Notes: a model not told the origin generated them from the letters alone. A stretch of 64,000 bases of DNA from Nanobdellota archaeon (GCA_027858295.1 JAQICZ010000004.1:1-64000); one strand, 5' to 3'; positions 54,315 through 63,963 are shown, counted from the stretch's first letter. A program made the numbers and translations.

Positions 54315-54863
54315 ATGTTTCCGGAACTTTCACTTATACGAAAAAAAAGAATTATTGCTGGAATTACTCAAAAGCAACTAGCTGGACTTTCGGGGGTTTC
54401 TCAATCGATGATTGCGAAGACTGAATCGAAAAAAATTGAACCGTCATATTCTGTTGTTCGGAAGCTATTTGGATCACTCGAAGGATTAAAACAAAAAGAA
54501 GATGTGCGAAAATGTGAAGATGTTATGTCTGACAAGATTTTACTTATTGATTCTCAGAAGAAGGTTAGGGAAGCGTCAAAGATTATGCATAAGCATGGAA
54601 TTTCTCAAATTCCTGTTGTGACGGTAAAGGAAATCGTTGGAGTAATTGGAGAGAATACTATTCTTTCAATGTTGGCAAAAGATATTGATTATGATTTATT
54701 GTGCAAGATGAAAATCTCAGATATTATGGACGTGCCACTTCCTATGATAAACAAGGAGTTTTCTGTAAAAAATATCATTCCCATCATCAAAGAATCTGAA
54801 GCGATTATTGTGATGAACAAGGGAAAGCCCGTGGGAATTATTACGAAGAGTGACCTCATATAG
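54315..54863 (+). CDS. HTH (Xre-type) plus CBS-pair regulator
   Basis: RKKRIIAGITQKQLAGLSGVSQSMIAKTESKKIEPSYSVVRKLF HTH; MSDKILLIDSQKKVREASKIMHKHGISQIPVV CBS. Confidence 0.92.
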   Translation: MFPELSLIRKKRIIAGITQKQLAGLSGVSQSMIAKTESKKIEPSYSVVRKLFGSLEGLKQKEDVRKCEDVMSDKILLIDSQKKVREASKIMHKHGISQIPVVTVKEIVGVIGENTILSMLAKDIDYDLLCKMKISDIMDVPLPMINKEFSVKNIIPIIKESEAIIVMNKGKPVGIITKSDLI

Positions 54864-54896
54864 TTATTAGTTGTTAGTCTTTAGTTATTAGTGAAG
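54862..54896. repeat. degenerate heptamer array
   Basis: agttatt agttgtt agtcttt agttatt agtgaag. Confidence 0.85.
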
Positions 54897-54960
54897 GCGG
54901 ATTGCTTCGCGGCGCGAAGTTATTAGGGCAGTTGAATTATCGACTCCGTCGGGGGCAAAT
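54891..54960 (+). repeat. modular intergenic repeat with 5' hairpin
   Basis: TTGCTTCGCGGCGCGAAGTTATTAGGGCAGTTGAATTATCGACTCCGTCGGGGGCAAATATT. Confidence 0.9.
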
Positions 54961-54986
54961 ATTAATTGAGATGATAGAGGTTAAAA

Positions 54987-55703
54987 TCAAACTACTTCAT
55001 CCAACCTATAAATTTGGACAAATGTTCCAATAGAACGATCAAATGTTTTATCTGTTGGCCAAATCTTTAATTCTTCAAGTAAAGTGAATCCAGATTCTAA
55101 CAATTGATTATCAGCAAATTCTTTTGAAACTTTAAATTCAAAATCTGAACTTGTAGAGGTTTGCCTTAAAAAAAGTTCTAAATCTTTAGACATAACATCT
55201 TTTGGGATTTCGTCTATTAATTTAGTATAATATTCTAATTCTAACTCTTTAGAGGAGAAAAATATTTCTGTAAAAATCAAAATTCCCCTATTTGCTAAAG
55301 ATTCCTTAATCTTTTTCAAAAATAATACCTTTTGGTTATCTGGTAAATGATGATATGCAAAAATTGAAAAAACTATCTTTGATTCCTTCGACGGACAGTA
55401 ATCCAATATGTTTTTATTAAAGATATTAACTTTATCAGAATTTATTTGTGAATCCCTCGCAACTTCTAAAAATTTAGAATTTATATCAATCAAATTGACT
55501 TTTTTTATTTTGGAATCACTAGCATACTTATTAGAATTCATACCAGTCCCACAACAAAAATCACTAACAACCACGTTGCCTTTTGGAGGGATATATTTTC
55601 TGGCTAACTCAATTGATTTAATAATTGCAGAATTGTAATCTGGTCTTAAAACTTGAAATTTCTCATAATCATTAGCAGACTCATAAATCTCAATATCGAC
55701 CAT
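54987..55703 (-). CDS. SAM-dependent methyltransferase (class I)
   Basis: VVVSDFCCGTGMNSNKYA...VNLIDINSKFLEVARD...IVFSIFAYHHLPDNQK. Confidence 0.9.
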   Translation of the reverse strand: MVDIEIYESANDYEKFQVLRPDYNSAIIKSIELARKYIPPKGNVVVSDFCCGTGMNSNKYASDSKIKKVNLIDINSKFLEVARDSQINSDKVNIFNKNILDYCPSKESKIVFSIFAYHHLPDNQKVLFLKKIKESLANRGILIFTEIFFSSKELELEYYTKLIDEIPKDVMSKDLELFLRQTSTSSDFEFKVSKEFADNQLLESGFTLLEELKIWPTDKTFDRSIGTFVQIYRLDEVV

Positions 55704-55748
55704 ATATAATAGAGATTAAAACTAATTAAATATCTTTTTATTTTACCA

Positions 55749-56150
55749 CTAAGCTGCTTTAGATTGCATGTATTCTTGATATTCTCGCATTGTTTCAGTA
55801 ATTTCTTGGTTGATTTTTTCTAATTCGTCTTCGATTTGGGTTTGAGCGCCTTTCATTTTTTCTGATTGGGTTGCGATTAATTTTTTTGTATCTGGGATTG
55901 ATTTTTCTATAAAAGTACCTTCTCCTATTTCAACTACTAACTGTTCTGATAATAATTTTGCTTTTACTAGAATTCCTCTACCGATTGGGGCTAAAATTTC
56001 TTCTCCTTCTTTCCCTATTAAATCATCTAGGCCACTTGAAATCGTTACCATATCGATAGTTGCTTGTTCAACTGCTTTTAGTTGCTCTTGAAGCTGTCTA
56101 ATTTGACCTTCATATGCTTGAAATTTTTGGTTTAAATCTTGCTCGTTCAT
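55749..56150 (-). CDS. pfdA: prefoldin alpha subunit
   Basis: N- and C-terminal coiled coils around ILAPIGRGILVKAKLLSEQLVVEIGEGTFIEKS. Confidence 0.9.
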   Translation of the reverse strand: MNEQDLNQKFQAYEGQIRQLQEQLKAVEQATIDMVTISSGLDDLIGKEGEEILAPIGRGILVKAKLLSEQLVVEIGEGTFIEKSIPDTKKLIATQSEKMKGAQTQIEDELEKINQEITETMREYQEYMQSKAA

Positions 56151-56284
56151 ACAAAGATTAAAGAAAATTGCTTTTTAAGAGTTTCTTTAATTTTTGAGTT
56201 ATTAGTTATCAGTTATCAGCTGTTAGACAAGACAAAAAGAATATAAGGAAAAAGATAAAACACTAAAATTGTGGAGGATAAATC

Positions 56285-56842
56285 TTACACTACATCGAAT
56301 CTTTTCTTTATAATTGTTGAGAATATCATGAAGAATATCATATAGAACCAGAACCATCCTAGAAATCCGAAGAATTTAGGGCTGCCCATTGCTGTGAAGA
56401 AGTCTTGGAACCATCTAAAAAATAAGATAAACGGGATACCTGTATAAACGATTGTTCTCATTCCCAACTTCATTTGTTTTGGCATTAGACCCATCATTTC
56501 TTTTTGGATTTCCATTGCTTTTTTTGGATTATCTTTATGCTCTTTTGATTTCGCCTGAAGGTCTTTCTGTAAAGCTTTGATTTTCTTTAATTCAGCCTGA
56601 TCTGTTGTATACTTTTGAACAAATGTCATAATTATTGATAATATAAATAGAATAATCAACATTCCAATTTCCATATGCCAATCTAAAAGAGCTCCGAGAG
56701 TTGGACTAAAAACCGCGTCAACTCCTCCGCTTAACCAAGTCCATTTGTCCCAGTTATATGCGATAATCATTGTAACCACCATAAAAACTGCTACAAGTCT
56801 AAAATTACCCTCTTTATTTTTTGTCATATTATTATTGCCCAC
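56285..56842 (-). CDS. EMC3/TMCO1/YidC-like (DUF106) membrane protein
   Basis: QKYTTDQAELKKIKALQKDLQAKSKEHKDNPKKAMEIQKEMMGLMPKQMKLGMR between TM helices. Confidence 0.88.
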   Translation of the reverse strand: MGNNNMTKNKEGNFRLVAVFMVVTMIIAYNWDKWTWLSGGVDAVFSPTLGALLDWHMEIGMLIILFILSIIMTFVQKYTTDQAELKKIKALQKDLQAKSKEHKDNPKKAMEIQKEMMGLMPKQMKLGMRTIVYTGIPFILFFRWFQDFFTAMGSPKFFGFLGWFWFYMIFFMIFSTIIKKRFDVV

Positions 56843-58223
56843 CCATGAATTTTTTCATTGCTGGATTCATATCGGTCATGTGTTGCTGGGCAATAGATTG
56901 GTAGAATTGGAACATGATCATAATTACTAATAGGATTGCTGTACCTGAAACTAATGCACCCAATAGATTTGTAAACGCTGCTAGGAAACCAATTGCAAGT
57001 CCACCCATTACTGTTAATGGCATAATGTATCTATCTAAGATTGACTCTAAGATTCTAATATCTTGTCTGAATCCTGCTACTTGTAATCCTGAATCAGCAA
57101 TCTTCTTTGCTTGAGCTCTTGCATCCATACCTGAGGACTTAACCCAGAAGATACTAAAAACCATACACAATGCTCCGTAAAGAATTAAGTGGATTACTGC
57201 TTGAATAGCGTGAATTGGTAATAATCCACCTTTAATTGCAAGGTCTAAAATATTTGTTGATTGCAACCATAAGGATAAACCCGAAACAGCTTGACCATCT
57301 ACGAAGTGCCCTAAGAATGTTGAATGCCCTAACCAGTTTTCGATCAAACCTCCGAATAATTGAATATTTGCTATTAATGCAGCCGCCAAAATTACTGGAA
57401 TAACTGAAGCATAGAAAAATGCTAATGGCCACTTCACACCATAACCTCTAATTTTTCCATAAGATAATGGAATTTCAACCTTTAATGATTGAGCCCAAAC
57501 AACTGCTAGGAAAACCAATACTGTCACTATAAGTACGGATAATGCTGTTACTAAAGTTGTAGCGTCTCTTGTAACGATTGATTGAATAATTGACAAAACT
57601 TTACCTGCACAAGGTGTTCCTGAGAAGTCAGCTAAGCAGTTTACTCCTTGCTGATCCATGAATTGGAAGGCACTTGTGAATAATCTCCAGGATACACCTG
57701 CAGCAATAAATAGACTTACACCTGAACCAAAGCCCCACTTCTCGGATAACTCATTCATGAAGTATATTGCTAGACCACCTAATATTAATTGAATAATTAA
57801 AATTCCTGCGAAACCTTCCATTGGTTGAAGTCCATTCATGAAGACGTAAACCATTGCTTCGAAGACGATAAAGAATAATACTAATAATTTCTGTAATCCT
57901 TGGAAGAATTTTTTACCTTCAACAGTTGATGTATCAATTTTAATAATCTCTGCACCGGCTAAAAGTTGTAGGATAATTGATGCCATTACGATTGGACCAA
58001 TACCTAATGAGATAATTGAACCAAAATCTGTACCCATAATAATAGCTAAATATTCGAATCTTTCTAAGGCGTTTCTTGTTAGGCCGTATAATGGGATGTT
58101 TGCCATAACAAAAAATGAAGTTAGAACAATTAGAGTCCACTTAAGTTTTGCATTAAAATTAAGTTTTTTGTCATCTGGACGAGTTACTTCCGGAATCCAT
58201 GCGAAAATTTGTTTTAATCCCAT
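56832..58223 (-). CDS. secY: protein translocase subunit SecY
   Basis: N-terminal region IPLYGLTRNALERFEYLAIIMGTDFGSIISLGIGPIVMASIILQLLAG; ~10 TM. Confidence 0.95.
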   Translation of the reverse strand: MGLKQIFAWIPEVTRPDDKKLNFNAKLKWTLIVLTSFFVMANIPLYGLTRNALERFEYLAIIMGTDFGSIISLGIGPIVMASIILQLLAGAEIIKIDTSTVEGKKFFQGLQKLLVLFFIVFEAMVYVFMNGLQPMEGFAGILIIQLILGGLAIYFMNELSEKWGFGSGVSLFIAAGVSWRLFTSAFQFMDQQGVNCLADFSGTPCAGKVLSIIQSIVTRDATTLVTALSVLIVTVLVFLAVVWAQSLKVEIPLSYGKIRGYGVKWPLAFFYASVIPVILAAALIANIQLFGGLIENWLGHSTFLGHFVDGQAVSGLSLWLQSTNILDLAIKGGLLPIHAIQAVIHLILYGALCMVFSIFWVKSSGMDARAQAKKIADSGLQVAGFRQDIRILESILDRYIMPLTVMGGLAIGFLAAFTNLLGALVSGTAILLVIMIMFQFYQSIAQQHMTDMNPAMKKFMGGQ

Positions 58224-58279
58224 ATGGAATAAAGAGAAAATTAGTTTTTAAAGATGTCTATTAATGAATGGTCTTTTGC

Positions 58280-58312
58280 AGTTGTTAGTCGTTAGTTGTT
58301 AGTCGTTAGCAG
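58280..58312. repeat. degenerate heptamer array
   Basis: gttgtta gtcgtta gttgtta gtcgtta gcag. Confidence 0.9.
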
Positions 58313-58644
58313 AAAAAAAAAGCTGTAGTGCTGAACAATGAGAGCCGTAGGAATGGGAGGAAAATTATTATGTGATGGAAGAAAATCTTGCACACGGATT
58401 TTAGGGATTTATGAGATTAAGTAAGGAGATATCTATTTATAATAATGAAATAAAAGTTTACGCATCCATGGTGTTTCGGACACACCAGTATAGTACAAAC
58501 TTGTCATATTAAGGCAATTTAATTAGATAATATTGGCTTCGCCATTTTGGGGTTGGTTCATGAGAACAAAGAAGTTAATATCCGCGATTAAGGTAATTGT
58601 TGCAAAAATGTGGGCGAAAAACATATAATCCATTGAATATTTAT

Positions 58645-59208
58645 ATGACAATGAAAAAGAATATTAAAAGATTGAACATCAATCTAGATACTTCAATTAA
58701 AATATCGAAACAACTAGGGAAAATAATTCTAAAAAAATACAAAGCGGATATTGTAGTAACAATTCCAGAAGGTGGAATATTACCTGCAAATGAAATCTCG
58801 AAGATATTAAAAATACCATTTTTTAAAATTGATGTAAAAAGAAAAATAAATTTTAAACATATTTATCAGATGATCCCTAAAAAACTCCATTTCATAGTTA
58901 GACCTATTCACAGAATTGCTTTCAGAATTCGAACACCAGAGCTTATGAATACACTTAACTTTAATTGTAGAAATAAAAAAATACTAATTATAGACGATGC
59001 GACTGAGACTGGAAAGACACTAAAAGTTACAAAAAATATTCTGAAAAAAATGGGCTCAAAGGAAATAAAAGTAGCCACTCTAAGTTATCTAAACGGAGAG
59101 AAGCCTGACTTTTTTATTAATAGAAATCTCCTGAAATTTCCTTGGTCCAAAGATTCTTTAGATTATAAAAAGTTTTTAACATATTGCAACAATATAAATA
59201 AATTGTAA
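58645..59208 (+). CDS. phosphoribosyltransferase-like protein
   Basis: KILIIDDATETGKTLKVTKNIL PRTase loop; start placed at ATG 58645. Confidence 0.8.
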   Translation: MTMKKNIKRLNINLDTSIKISKQLGKIILKKYKADIVVTIPEGGILPANEISKILKIPFFKIDVKRKINFKHIYQMIPKKLHFIVRPIHRIAFRIRTPELMNTLNFNCRNKKILIIDDATETGKTLKVTKNILKKMGSKEIKVATLSYLNGEKPDFFINRNLLKFPWSKDSLDYKKFLTYCNNINKL

Positions 59209-59233
59209 TAAAATTAAACTAAATATTAAGAAA

Positions 59234-59788
59234 TTACTTCTTTTTCTTTGAAGCTTTTTTCTTTGAGCCTGCTTTTTCTGCTGCTTTTGCTGCGTGTTTT
59301 GGATTAACAACTACTGGTGTAACAATAGCTTTCCTTTCTTTAACAATCACAGAACCACCTGCAGTTTCTACTTTTTCGATAGCTGTTTTTGAAGCTTCAT
59401 AACAAGTTATTACTAACTTTTCTGTAACGTCTCCGCTTCCTAGAATCTTATATTTTGGAAGGACGATTGCATATCCGTCTTTTGTTTTCTTTGCAAACTT
59501 TGGAAGATTTGATGAAAGTTCGCCAACGTTAATTCTTTGCCCAATATCTCGAACTGTCTTCTTTGATGTTATACCTTGCTTACCGAAGTATCCATGCCCA
59601 TACATTTTTTGCACTAAAGTTTTTTTACTGTCACAACGTTTACCAGTTCCTGCCATTCCAACGCCACCTTTGTGACCAGAACCTCGCTTATTTTTTCTAG
59701 CTCCAGTACCAGTTGTACCCATGTTTTTTCCATGGTTTCTTGATGATTTTCTTCTCTTAATTGCTTTCATTTTATAGCATCCTCTCAA
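59234..59788 (-). CDS. rpl15: ribosomal protein uL15
   Basis: SSRNHGKNMGTTGTGARKNKRGSGHKGGVGMAGTGKR...MYGHGYFGKQG. Confidence 0.95.
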   Translation of the reverse strand: MRGCYKMKAIKRRKSSRNHGKNMGTTGTGARKNKRGSGHKGGVGMAGTGKRCDSKKTLVQKMYGHGYFGKQGITSKKTVRDIGQRINVGELSSNLPKFAKKTKDGYAIVLPKYKILGSGDVTEKLVITCYEASKTAIEKVETAGGSVIVKERKAIVTPVVVNPKHAAKAAEKAGSKKKASKKKK

Positions 59789-60125
59789 TCAAATTTTCAA
59801 TTTCTTTGTTTTCACCAAGAACACCTTGTGGATAATGGAATTTTGTTTTAACTCCGCCCCTTGGGGGGTGTAATCTAAAGAATGGTTTTAAGTTTCCTTC
59901 AACATCCTTTTGCCCTCTAGCATCAACTAATTTTTTGTAAATATCTTTTGATATTTCACCAAAGGAGATAAAATCCCTCATCTTTTTGATCATTCCCATT
60001 TGGGCATCATTTGGATTATCAATAACTACACAAATATATTTTCTTCTAAGTCTTAATCTTGATAGAGTTTCCTTCACATCTTGATTTAATCCTACCTGTC
60101 CTTTAATCCTTATTGCTGCAATCAT
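59772..60125 (-). CDS. rpl30: ribosomal protein uL30
   Basis: AIRIKGQVGLNQDVKETLSRLRLRRKYICVVID. Confidence 0.95.
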   Translation of the reverse strand: MIAAIRIKGQVGLNQDVKETLSRLRLRRKYICVVIDNPNDAQMGMIKKMRDFISFGEISKDIYKKLVDARGQKDVEGNLKPFFRLHPPRGGVKTKFHYPQGVLGENKEIENLIERML

Positions 60126-61012
60126 TTTCTGTTTGTCTCCCTTAATGCTTCAATACAAGCCTTTACTGTGTTGAATGTTGTTCTTGTTTTACCTGAAACC
60201 CTTGAATAAACATCTTTAACTCCGGCCATTCTTAATACCTTCTTTAATTCATTTGCGCAAACTAAGCCTGTACCTTGAGGTGCAGGAGTTAATCTCACTC
60301 CGACACTTCCTGATTTACCGTTAACTTCAAACGGAACTGTATGATTTTCAGGACAGTTACAATCGAATGCTGCACATCCTCTTGTTACTTTCATTATATT
60401 TAATTTTGATTTTCTAGTTGCTTTATCTCTTGCTGGAAGTGTTTCTCTAGCTCTACCCTTACCAATTCCAATATGTCCATCTTCGTCACCACACACAGCC
60501 ATTGCTGAAAAAGTTAAGACCCCACCTTCTTTAGTAATTCTTTGAGTTTGTCTCCATGCTCTTCTCTTTCCACCACCGAATTTACCTTTAGCTTGGCCCT
60601 GAGCAATTAAATCGATTTTTAATGTAAGTAATTTATCTACAATTTGTGGTTCCAAAATACATTTGTTACCATCAAGAATTTCATCAATATTCTTGATTTT
60701 CCCAGACTTAACATCTAAACCTAATTTTGTTTTTGGTGTCCAAGCTGCCATTATTTCTTCTGTTGTAGGTTCTCCTCTACGAGCATATTTCTTTGGCTTC
60801 CCTGATTCTTTTGCGGCTGTTTCTTTTTCGACTATTTCTTTAACAGCTTCTTCCTTTGCTTCAGCCTCAACTGCTACTTCTTTTTCAGTTTCTTCTTTAA
60901 TCATTTCTGTTGAAACTTCTTCTGGACTTTGAGCTTTCTCTTGTGCTACTTCTTCTGAAAGAGTACCATGAGCTTCTGCTGTTTTTTTAATTTCTTTGTT
61001 TTTTTCTGTCAT
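60122..61012 (-). CDS. rps5: ribosomal protein uS5 with long Glu/Lys N-terminal extension
   Basis: KFGGGKRRAWRQTQRITKEGGVLTFSAMAVCGDEDGHIGIGKGRA. Confidence 0.95.
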   Translation of the reverse strand: MTEKNKEIKKTAEAHGTLSEEVAQEKAQSPEEVSTEMIKEETEKEVAVEAEAKEEAVKEIVEKETAAKESGKPKKYARRGEPTTEEIMAAWTPKTKLGLDVKSGKIKNIDEILDGNKCILEPQIVDKLLTLKIDLIAQGQAKGKFGGGKRRAWRQTQRITKEGGVLTFSAMAVCGDEDGHIGIGKGRARETLPARDKATRKSKLNIMKVTRGCAAFDCNCPENHTVPFEVNGKSGSVGVRLTPAPQGTGLVCANELKKVLRMAGVKDVYSRVSGKTRTTFNTVKACIEALRETNRK

Positions 61013-61013
61013 T

Positions 61014-61517
61014 TTATAATTTGTCTATTTTTGTTTTGATTTCACTAAATTTACTCGAAAAATCGTTTTTTAAACTCTTCCCTTCGATTCTTTCTTGTTC
61101 TGGGAAAGCTTCTTCTGAACATGAAATTTCAAGACCACCGTCGATTGCACCTTTCAAGAAAGCAAAAAGCTTTGTTTTGTGTAAAGTTCTTTGCATACCG
61201 AAGTCAACAATTGGTTGTTCCAAATTTTCTTTCAAAATTTTCTTTGCTGTTAAATATCCTGTTAGGTAAGAAGCAGTGATTGATTTTAGACTACCCTTGA
61301 ATTCTTCAGGCCAACCATATTTCAATAGAGCTTTTGAAGTTAATCCAAATATCATTGAATCTTGAGCTTCAAAACTGTTTACATATTGTACGATAACATA
61401 AGAGTTTGTCTTTCTAAAAACTAATCTTGGTCTATCGCTCTTCAATAATTTTACTCTTGAAGTATAATTAGTCTTCTTTTCCATTCTTCTTCTTCTTTGC
61501 ATTTTTTTCATTTTCAT
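61014..61517 (-). CDS. rpl18: ribosomal protein uL18
   Basis: RRMEKKTNYTSRVKLLKSDRPRLVFRKTNSYVIVQYV. Confidence 0.93.
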   Translation of the reverse strand: MKMKKMQRRRRMEKKTNYTSRVKLLKSDRPRLVFRKTNSYVIVQYVNSFEAQDSMIFGLTSKALLKYGWPEEFKGSLKSITASYLTGYLTAKKILKENLEQPIVDFGMQRTLHKTKLFAFLKGAIDGGLEISCSEEAFPEQERIEGKSLKNDFSSKFSEIKTKIDKL

Positions 61518-61921
61518 TTTCTTAATCCTTCGATATATAACCTTAAATTTGCTTTACTTTTATATACTCTATTTCTAATTTTTTTTCTGATTTCAGTTGA
61601 TTCTTCAGTAGTTAATTTTCCTTGTTTCTTTAATTCTGAAACGTAGAATCTTAGCTTCCTTGTCATAATAACATATTCCTGTTTTCTTTTATTAACCTTT
61701 ACTTTAACTTTTCCGACTCCTCGTCTATTTTTTCTTGAAACATTAGTTTTTCTTCCTTTAACTTGTTTTACTTGAATTGCTCCAGACTTAACTAAGTCTC
61801 TAACATCTTGCTTTGTGATTGCTTCTCTAACTTCTGCTAGTCTTTCAACTACAAATGTTATCCTTCCTTTACCAACACCTAAAGTGTTTGCAGCTAATTG
61901 TTTTTTTATTACTAAGTTCAT
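61514..61921 (-). CDS. rpl19e: ribosomal protein eL19
   Basis: LAANTLGVGKGRITFV...AITKQDVRDLVKSGAIQVKQVKGRKTNVSRKNRRGVGKVK. Confidence 0.95.
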   Translation of the reverse strand: MNLVIKKQLAANTLGVGKGRITFVVERLAEVREAITKQDVRDLVKSGAIQVKQVKGRKTNVSRKNRRGVGKVKVKVNKRKQEYVIMTRKLRFYVSELKKQGKLTTEESTEIRKKIRNRVYKSKANLRLYIEGLRK

Positions 61922-62277
61922 TTTTTAATTTCTTCCTTCTTTGATTTCTTTAAAAAAGATTCAACATTCAAGTTCTTAAAAGTTAAACCTAAGTCTTTTG
62001 CTTTTTTTACAACTTCTAGTTGTTTCCTTTTTCCTATTTTTCCTAAAATAAGAACATTATCTTTTGTTGCTTTTTCCAATTCAACAATATTATAAATTGA
62101 TATTGGAGCCACTTTAGTCTTTGTACCGAATCCGATTGAAACAACTGCTTGATAGCCCTTCCGCTTCTCTCGCATTTTATTATCTCTACCAGTTGGTTTT
62201 CTCCATTTGGCTTTCTTTCCTCGTCCGTTTCCGAACTTTGAATATCTTGCGCAATCTCTTCGTAAAAATGTTACCAT
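61918..62277 (-). CDS. rpl32e: ribosomal protein eL32
   Basis: FLRRDCARYSKFGNGRGKKAKWRKPTGRDNKMREKRKGYQAVVSIGFGT. Confidence 0.92.
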   Translation of the reverse strand: MVTFLRRDCARYSKFGNGRGKKAKWRKPTGRDNKMREKRKGYQAVVSIGFGTKTKVAPISIYNIVELEKATKDNVLILGKIGKRKQLEVVKKAKDLGLTFKNLNVESFLKKSKKEEIKK

Positions 62278-62279
62278 GT

Positions 62280-62822
62280 TTAAATCTCCTTTCCTGCTTT
62301 TTTAATTATGTAAATTCCGTCTTGAAATATTCTTTTATCTCTTCCTCTAATCTTTGTTGCAAATTCAAAGTTAGCGGCTGTTTGACCTGCAAGTTCCTTA
62401 CTTACTGATGTTACTGTAATCATCTCTTTATCAATTTTAATTTCTGAACCTTCAACAACTTGGCAAGTTCTATTAATTTTTTCTCCTAAAAAGTTTTTAA
62501 CAGTGATAGTCGAACCTTCTTGCTTAACAGTCATTGGAAAATGCCCTGAACAAATCTTTAGTTCATATACGAATTTCTCTTGAACACCTTTAATCATATT
62601 GTTAATATGCGCAGTAATTGTATTCATCATTTTCTTCTCAGTCTTTGTTGCAGTATCGCTTCCAATTTTTAGAGTCTTTCCTACTAATGAAACTTCTAAT
62701 CTTCCAAGGTTAAATGTTCTAACATTTTCTCCTTCATTGCCTTTTACGGAAATAGTATCTGCTTCTAAAGCTAAAGTTACATCTGCAGGCACTTCAATTG
62801 TACTCCAAATTGATTTTCTCAT
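62280..62822 (-). CDS. rpl6: ribosomal protein uL6
   Basis: VPADVTLALEADTISVKGNEG...TITAHINNMIKGVQEKFVYELKICSGHFPM. Confidence 0.95.
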   Translation of the reverse strand: MRKSIWSTIEVPADVTLALEADTISVKGNEGENVRTFNLGRLEVSLVGKTLKIGSDTATKTEKKMMNTITAHINNMIKGVQEKFVYELKICSGHFPMTVKQEGSTITVKNFLGEKINRTCQVVEGSEIKIDKEMITVTSVSKELAGQTAANFEFATKIRGRDKRIFQDGIYIIKKAGKEI

Positions 62823-62823
62823 T

Positions 62824-63204
62824 TTAATAGAAGTACGCTAGTACGCAACCTCCAATTTTTTCTTCAGCAGCTTCTTCGTGAGTTAATAATCCCTTATTTG
62901 TTGAAAGTATCATAGTTCCTAAATTTCTTGCTGGCAAGTATCTTCTTCTATACTTTTCAATCTGATCTTTATTACAAGTATACCTTGGCTTAACGGATTT
63001 ACAATCTACTAAGTCTCCCAATGTAATTTCTAAAGATTTTTCTTTACTGTCAATCTTGTATTTCTTAACAGCTCCCTTTTGCTTCATAATCTTTAATACT
63101 TCGATTAGCAAGTTTGAAATAATCTTTACTTTGATTACATCTCTCTTCGCCTTTTTGGCGTTTCTCATCATGTTTAGTGCATCTGCAACTATATCGTGTG
63201 ACAT
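62824..63204 (-). CDS. rps8: ribosomal protein uS8
   Basis: DIVADALNMMRNAKKAKRDVIKVKIISNLLIEVLKIM...ARNLGTMILSTNKGLLTHEEA. Confidence 0.95.
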   Translation of the reverse strand: MSHDIVADALNMMRNAKKAKRDVIKVKIISNLLIEVLKIMKQKGAVKKYKIDSKEKSLEITLGDLVDCKSVKPRYTCNKDQIEKYRRRYLPARNLGTMILSTNKGLLTHEEAAEEKIGGCVLAYFY

Positions 63205-63221
63205 TTTATTTTTTCTCCTAT

Positions 63222-63452
63222 TTATGAATATTTTTGAAAACCAATTTCTGTAGCCATTTCTCTAAAGCAGTGTCTACAGAGTCCAATTCCGTATGATGAA
63301 ATGTGAGCTCCAAATCGCCCACACTTTTCACATTTCTTAGCCGCGACACCCATTGTCCGCTCTTTTGGCTTACAATGCTTTATGAACTTCGCTTTTACAG
63401 CTGGTTTTGCATTTAATTGATTAAAGTAATTTTTCCAATCGCTAGCTGTCAT
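63222..63452 (-). CDS. rps14: ribosomal protein uS14
   Basis: CEKCGRFGAHISSYGIGLCRHCFREMATEIGFQKYS. Confidence 0.92.
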   Translation of the reverse strand: MTASDWKNYFNQLNAKPAVKAKFIKHCKPKERTMGVAAKKCEKCGRFGAHISSYGIGLCRHCFREMATEIGFQKYS

Positions 63453-63453
63453 T

Positions 63454-63963
63454 TTATATGAATCGGGTTTGGAACTTTTCTTCCATGAATTTAATTATTT
63501 CTTCTCGAGTGATTACTTGTCTTTTTGGAATTTTACCTTGTTTAATCTTTTTTAGTCTAACTCTTCTTCCTGCTCTCTTAAATACAACAGTTACATCTAA
63601 CCCCATAATACCAATCTCTCTTTGATAATCCATCCCTGGGATTTCAATATATTCTTTTATTCCAAATGAAAAGTTGTTTTCACTCATTTGTTTCCTTTTC
63701 AGTTGATTGTCTATTGCCAAAAGCATTCGTCTAATTGTTTCTTCTGGTTTTTTTCTGATTGTGATTACTGTTCCTGTTTCTAATCCAGGTCTTACACCCA
63801 ATCCCGGAATTCTCCTTGTTGACTTTGTCTTACAAGGCTTTCCTTCAGTTAGTAGCGCTAACAACTTATGGCCTTTTACTAAATACTCTCCAACCCCGCC
63901 GACACTAAGAACAACCTTCTCTATCTTAACTTCTCTCATTGGGTTTTGTTTTGTTTCTGTCAT
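63454..63963 (-). CDS. rpl5: ribosomal protein uL5
   Basis: NPMREVKIEKVVLSVGGVGE...RIPGLGVRPGLETGTVITIRKK. Confidence 0.95.
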   Translation of the reverse strand: MTETKQNPMREVKIEKVVLSVGGVGEYLVKGHKLLALLTEGKPCKTKSTRRIPGLGVRPGLETGTVITIRKKPEETIRRMLLAIDNQLKRKQMSENNFSFGIKEYIEIPGMDYQREIGIMGLDVTVVFKRAGRRVRLKKIKQGKIPKRQVITREEIIKFMEEKFQTRFI

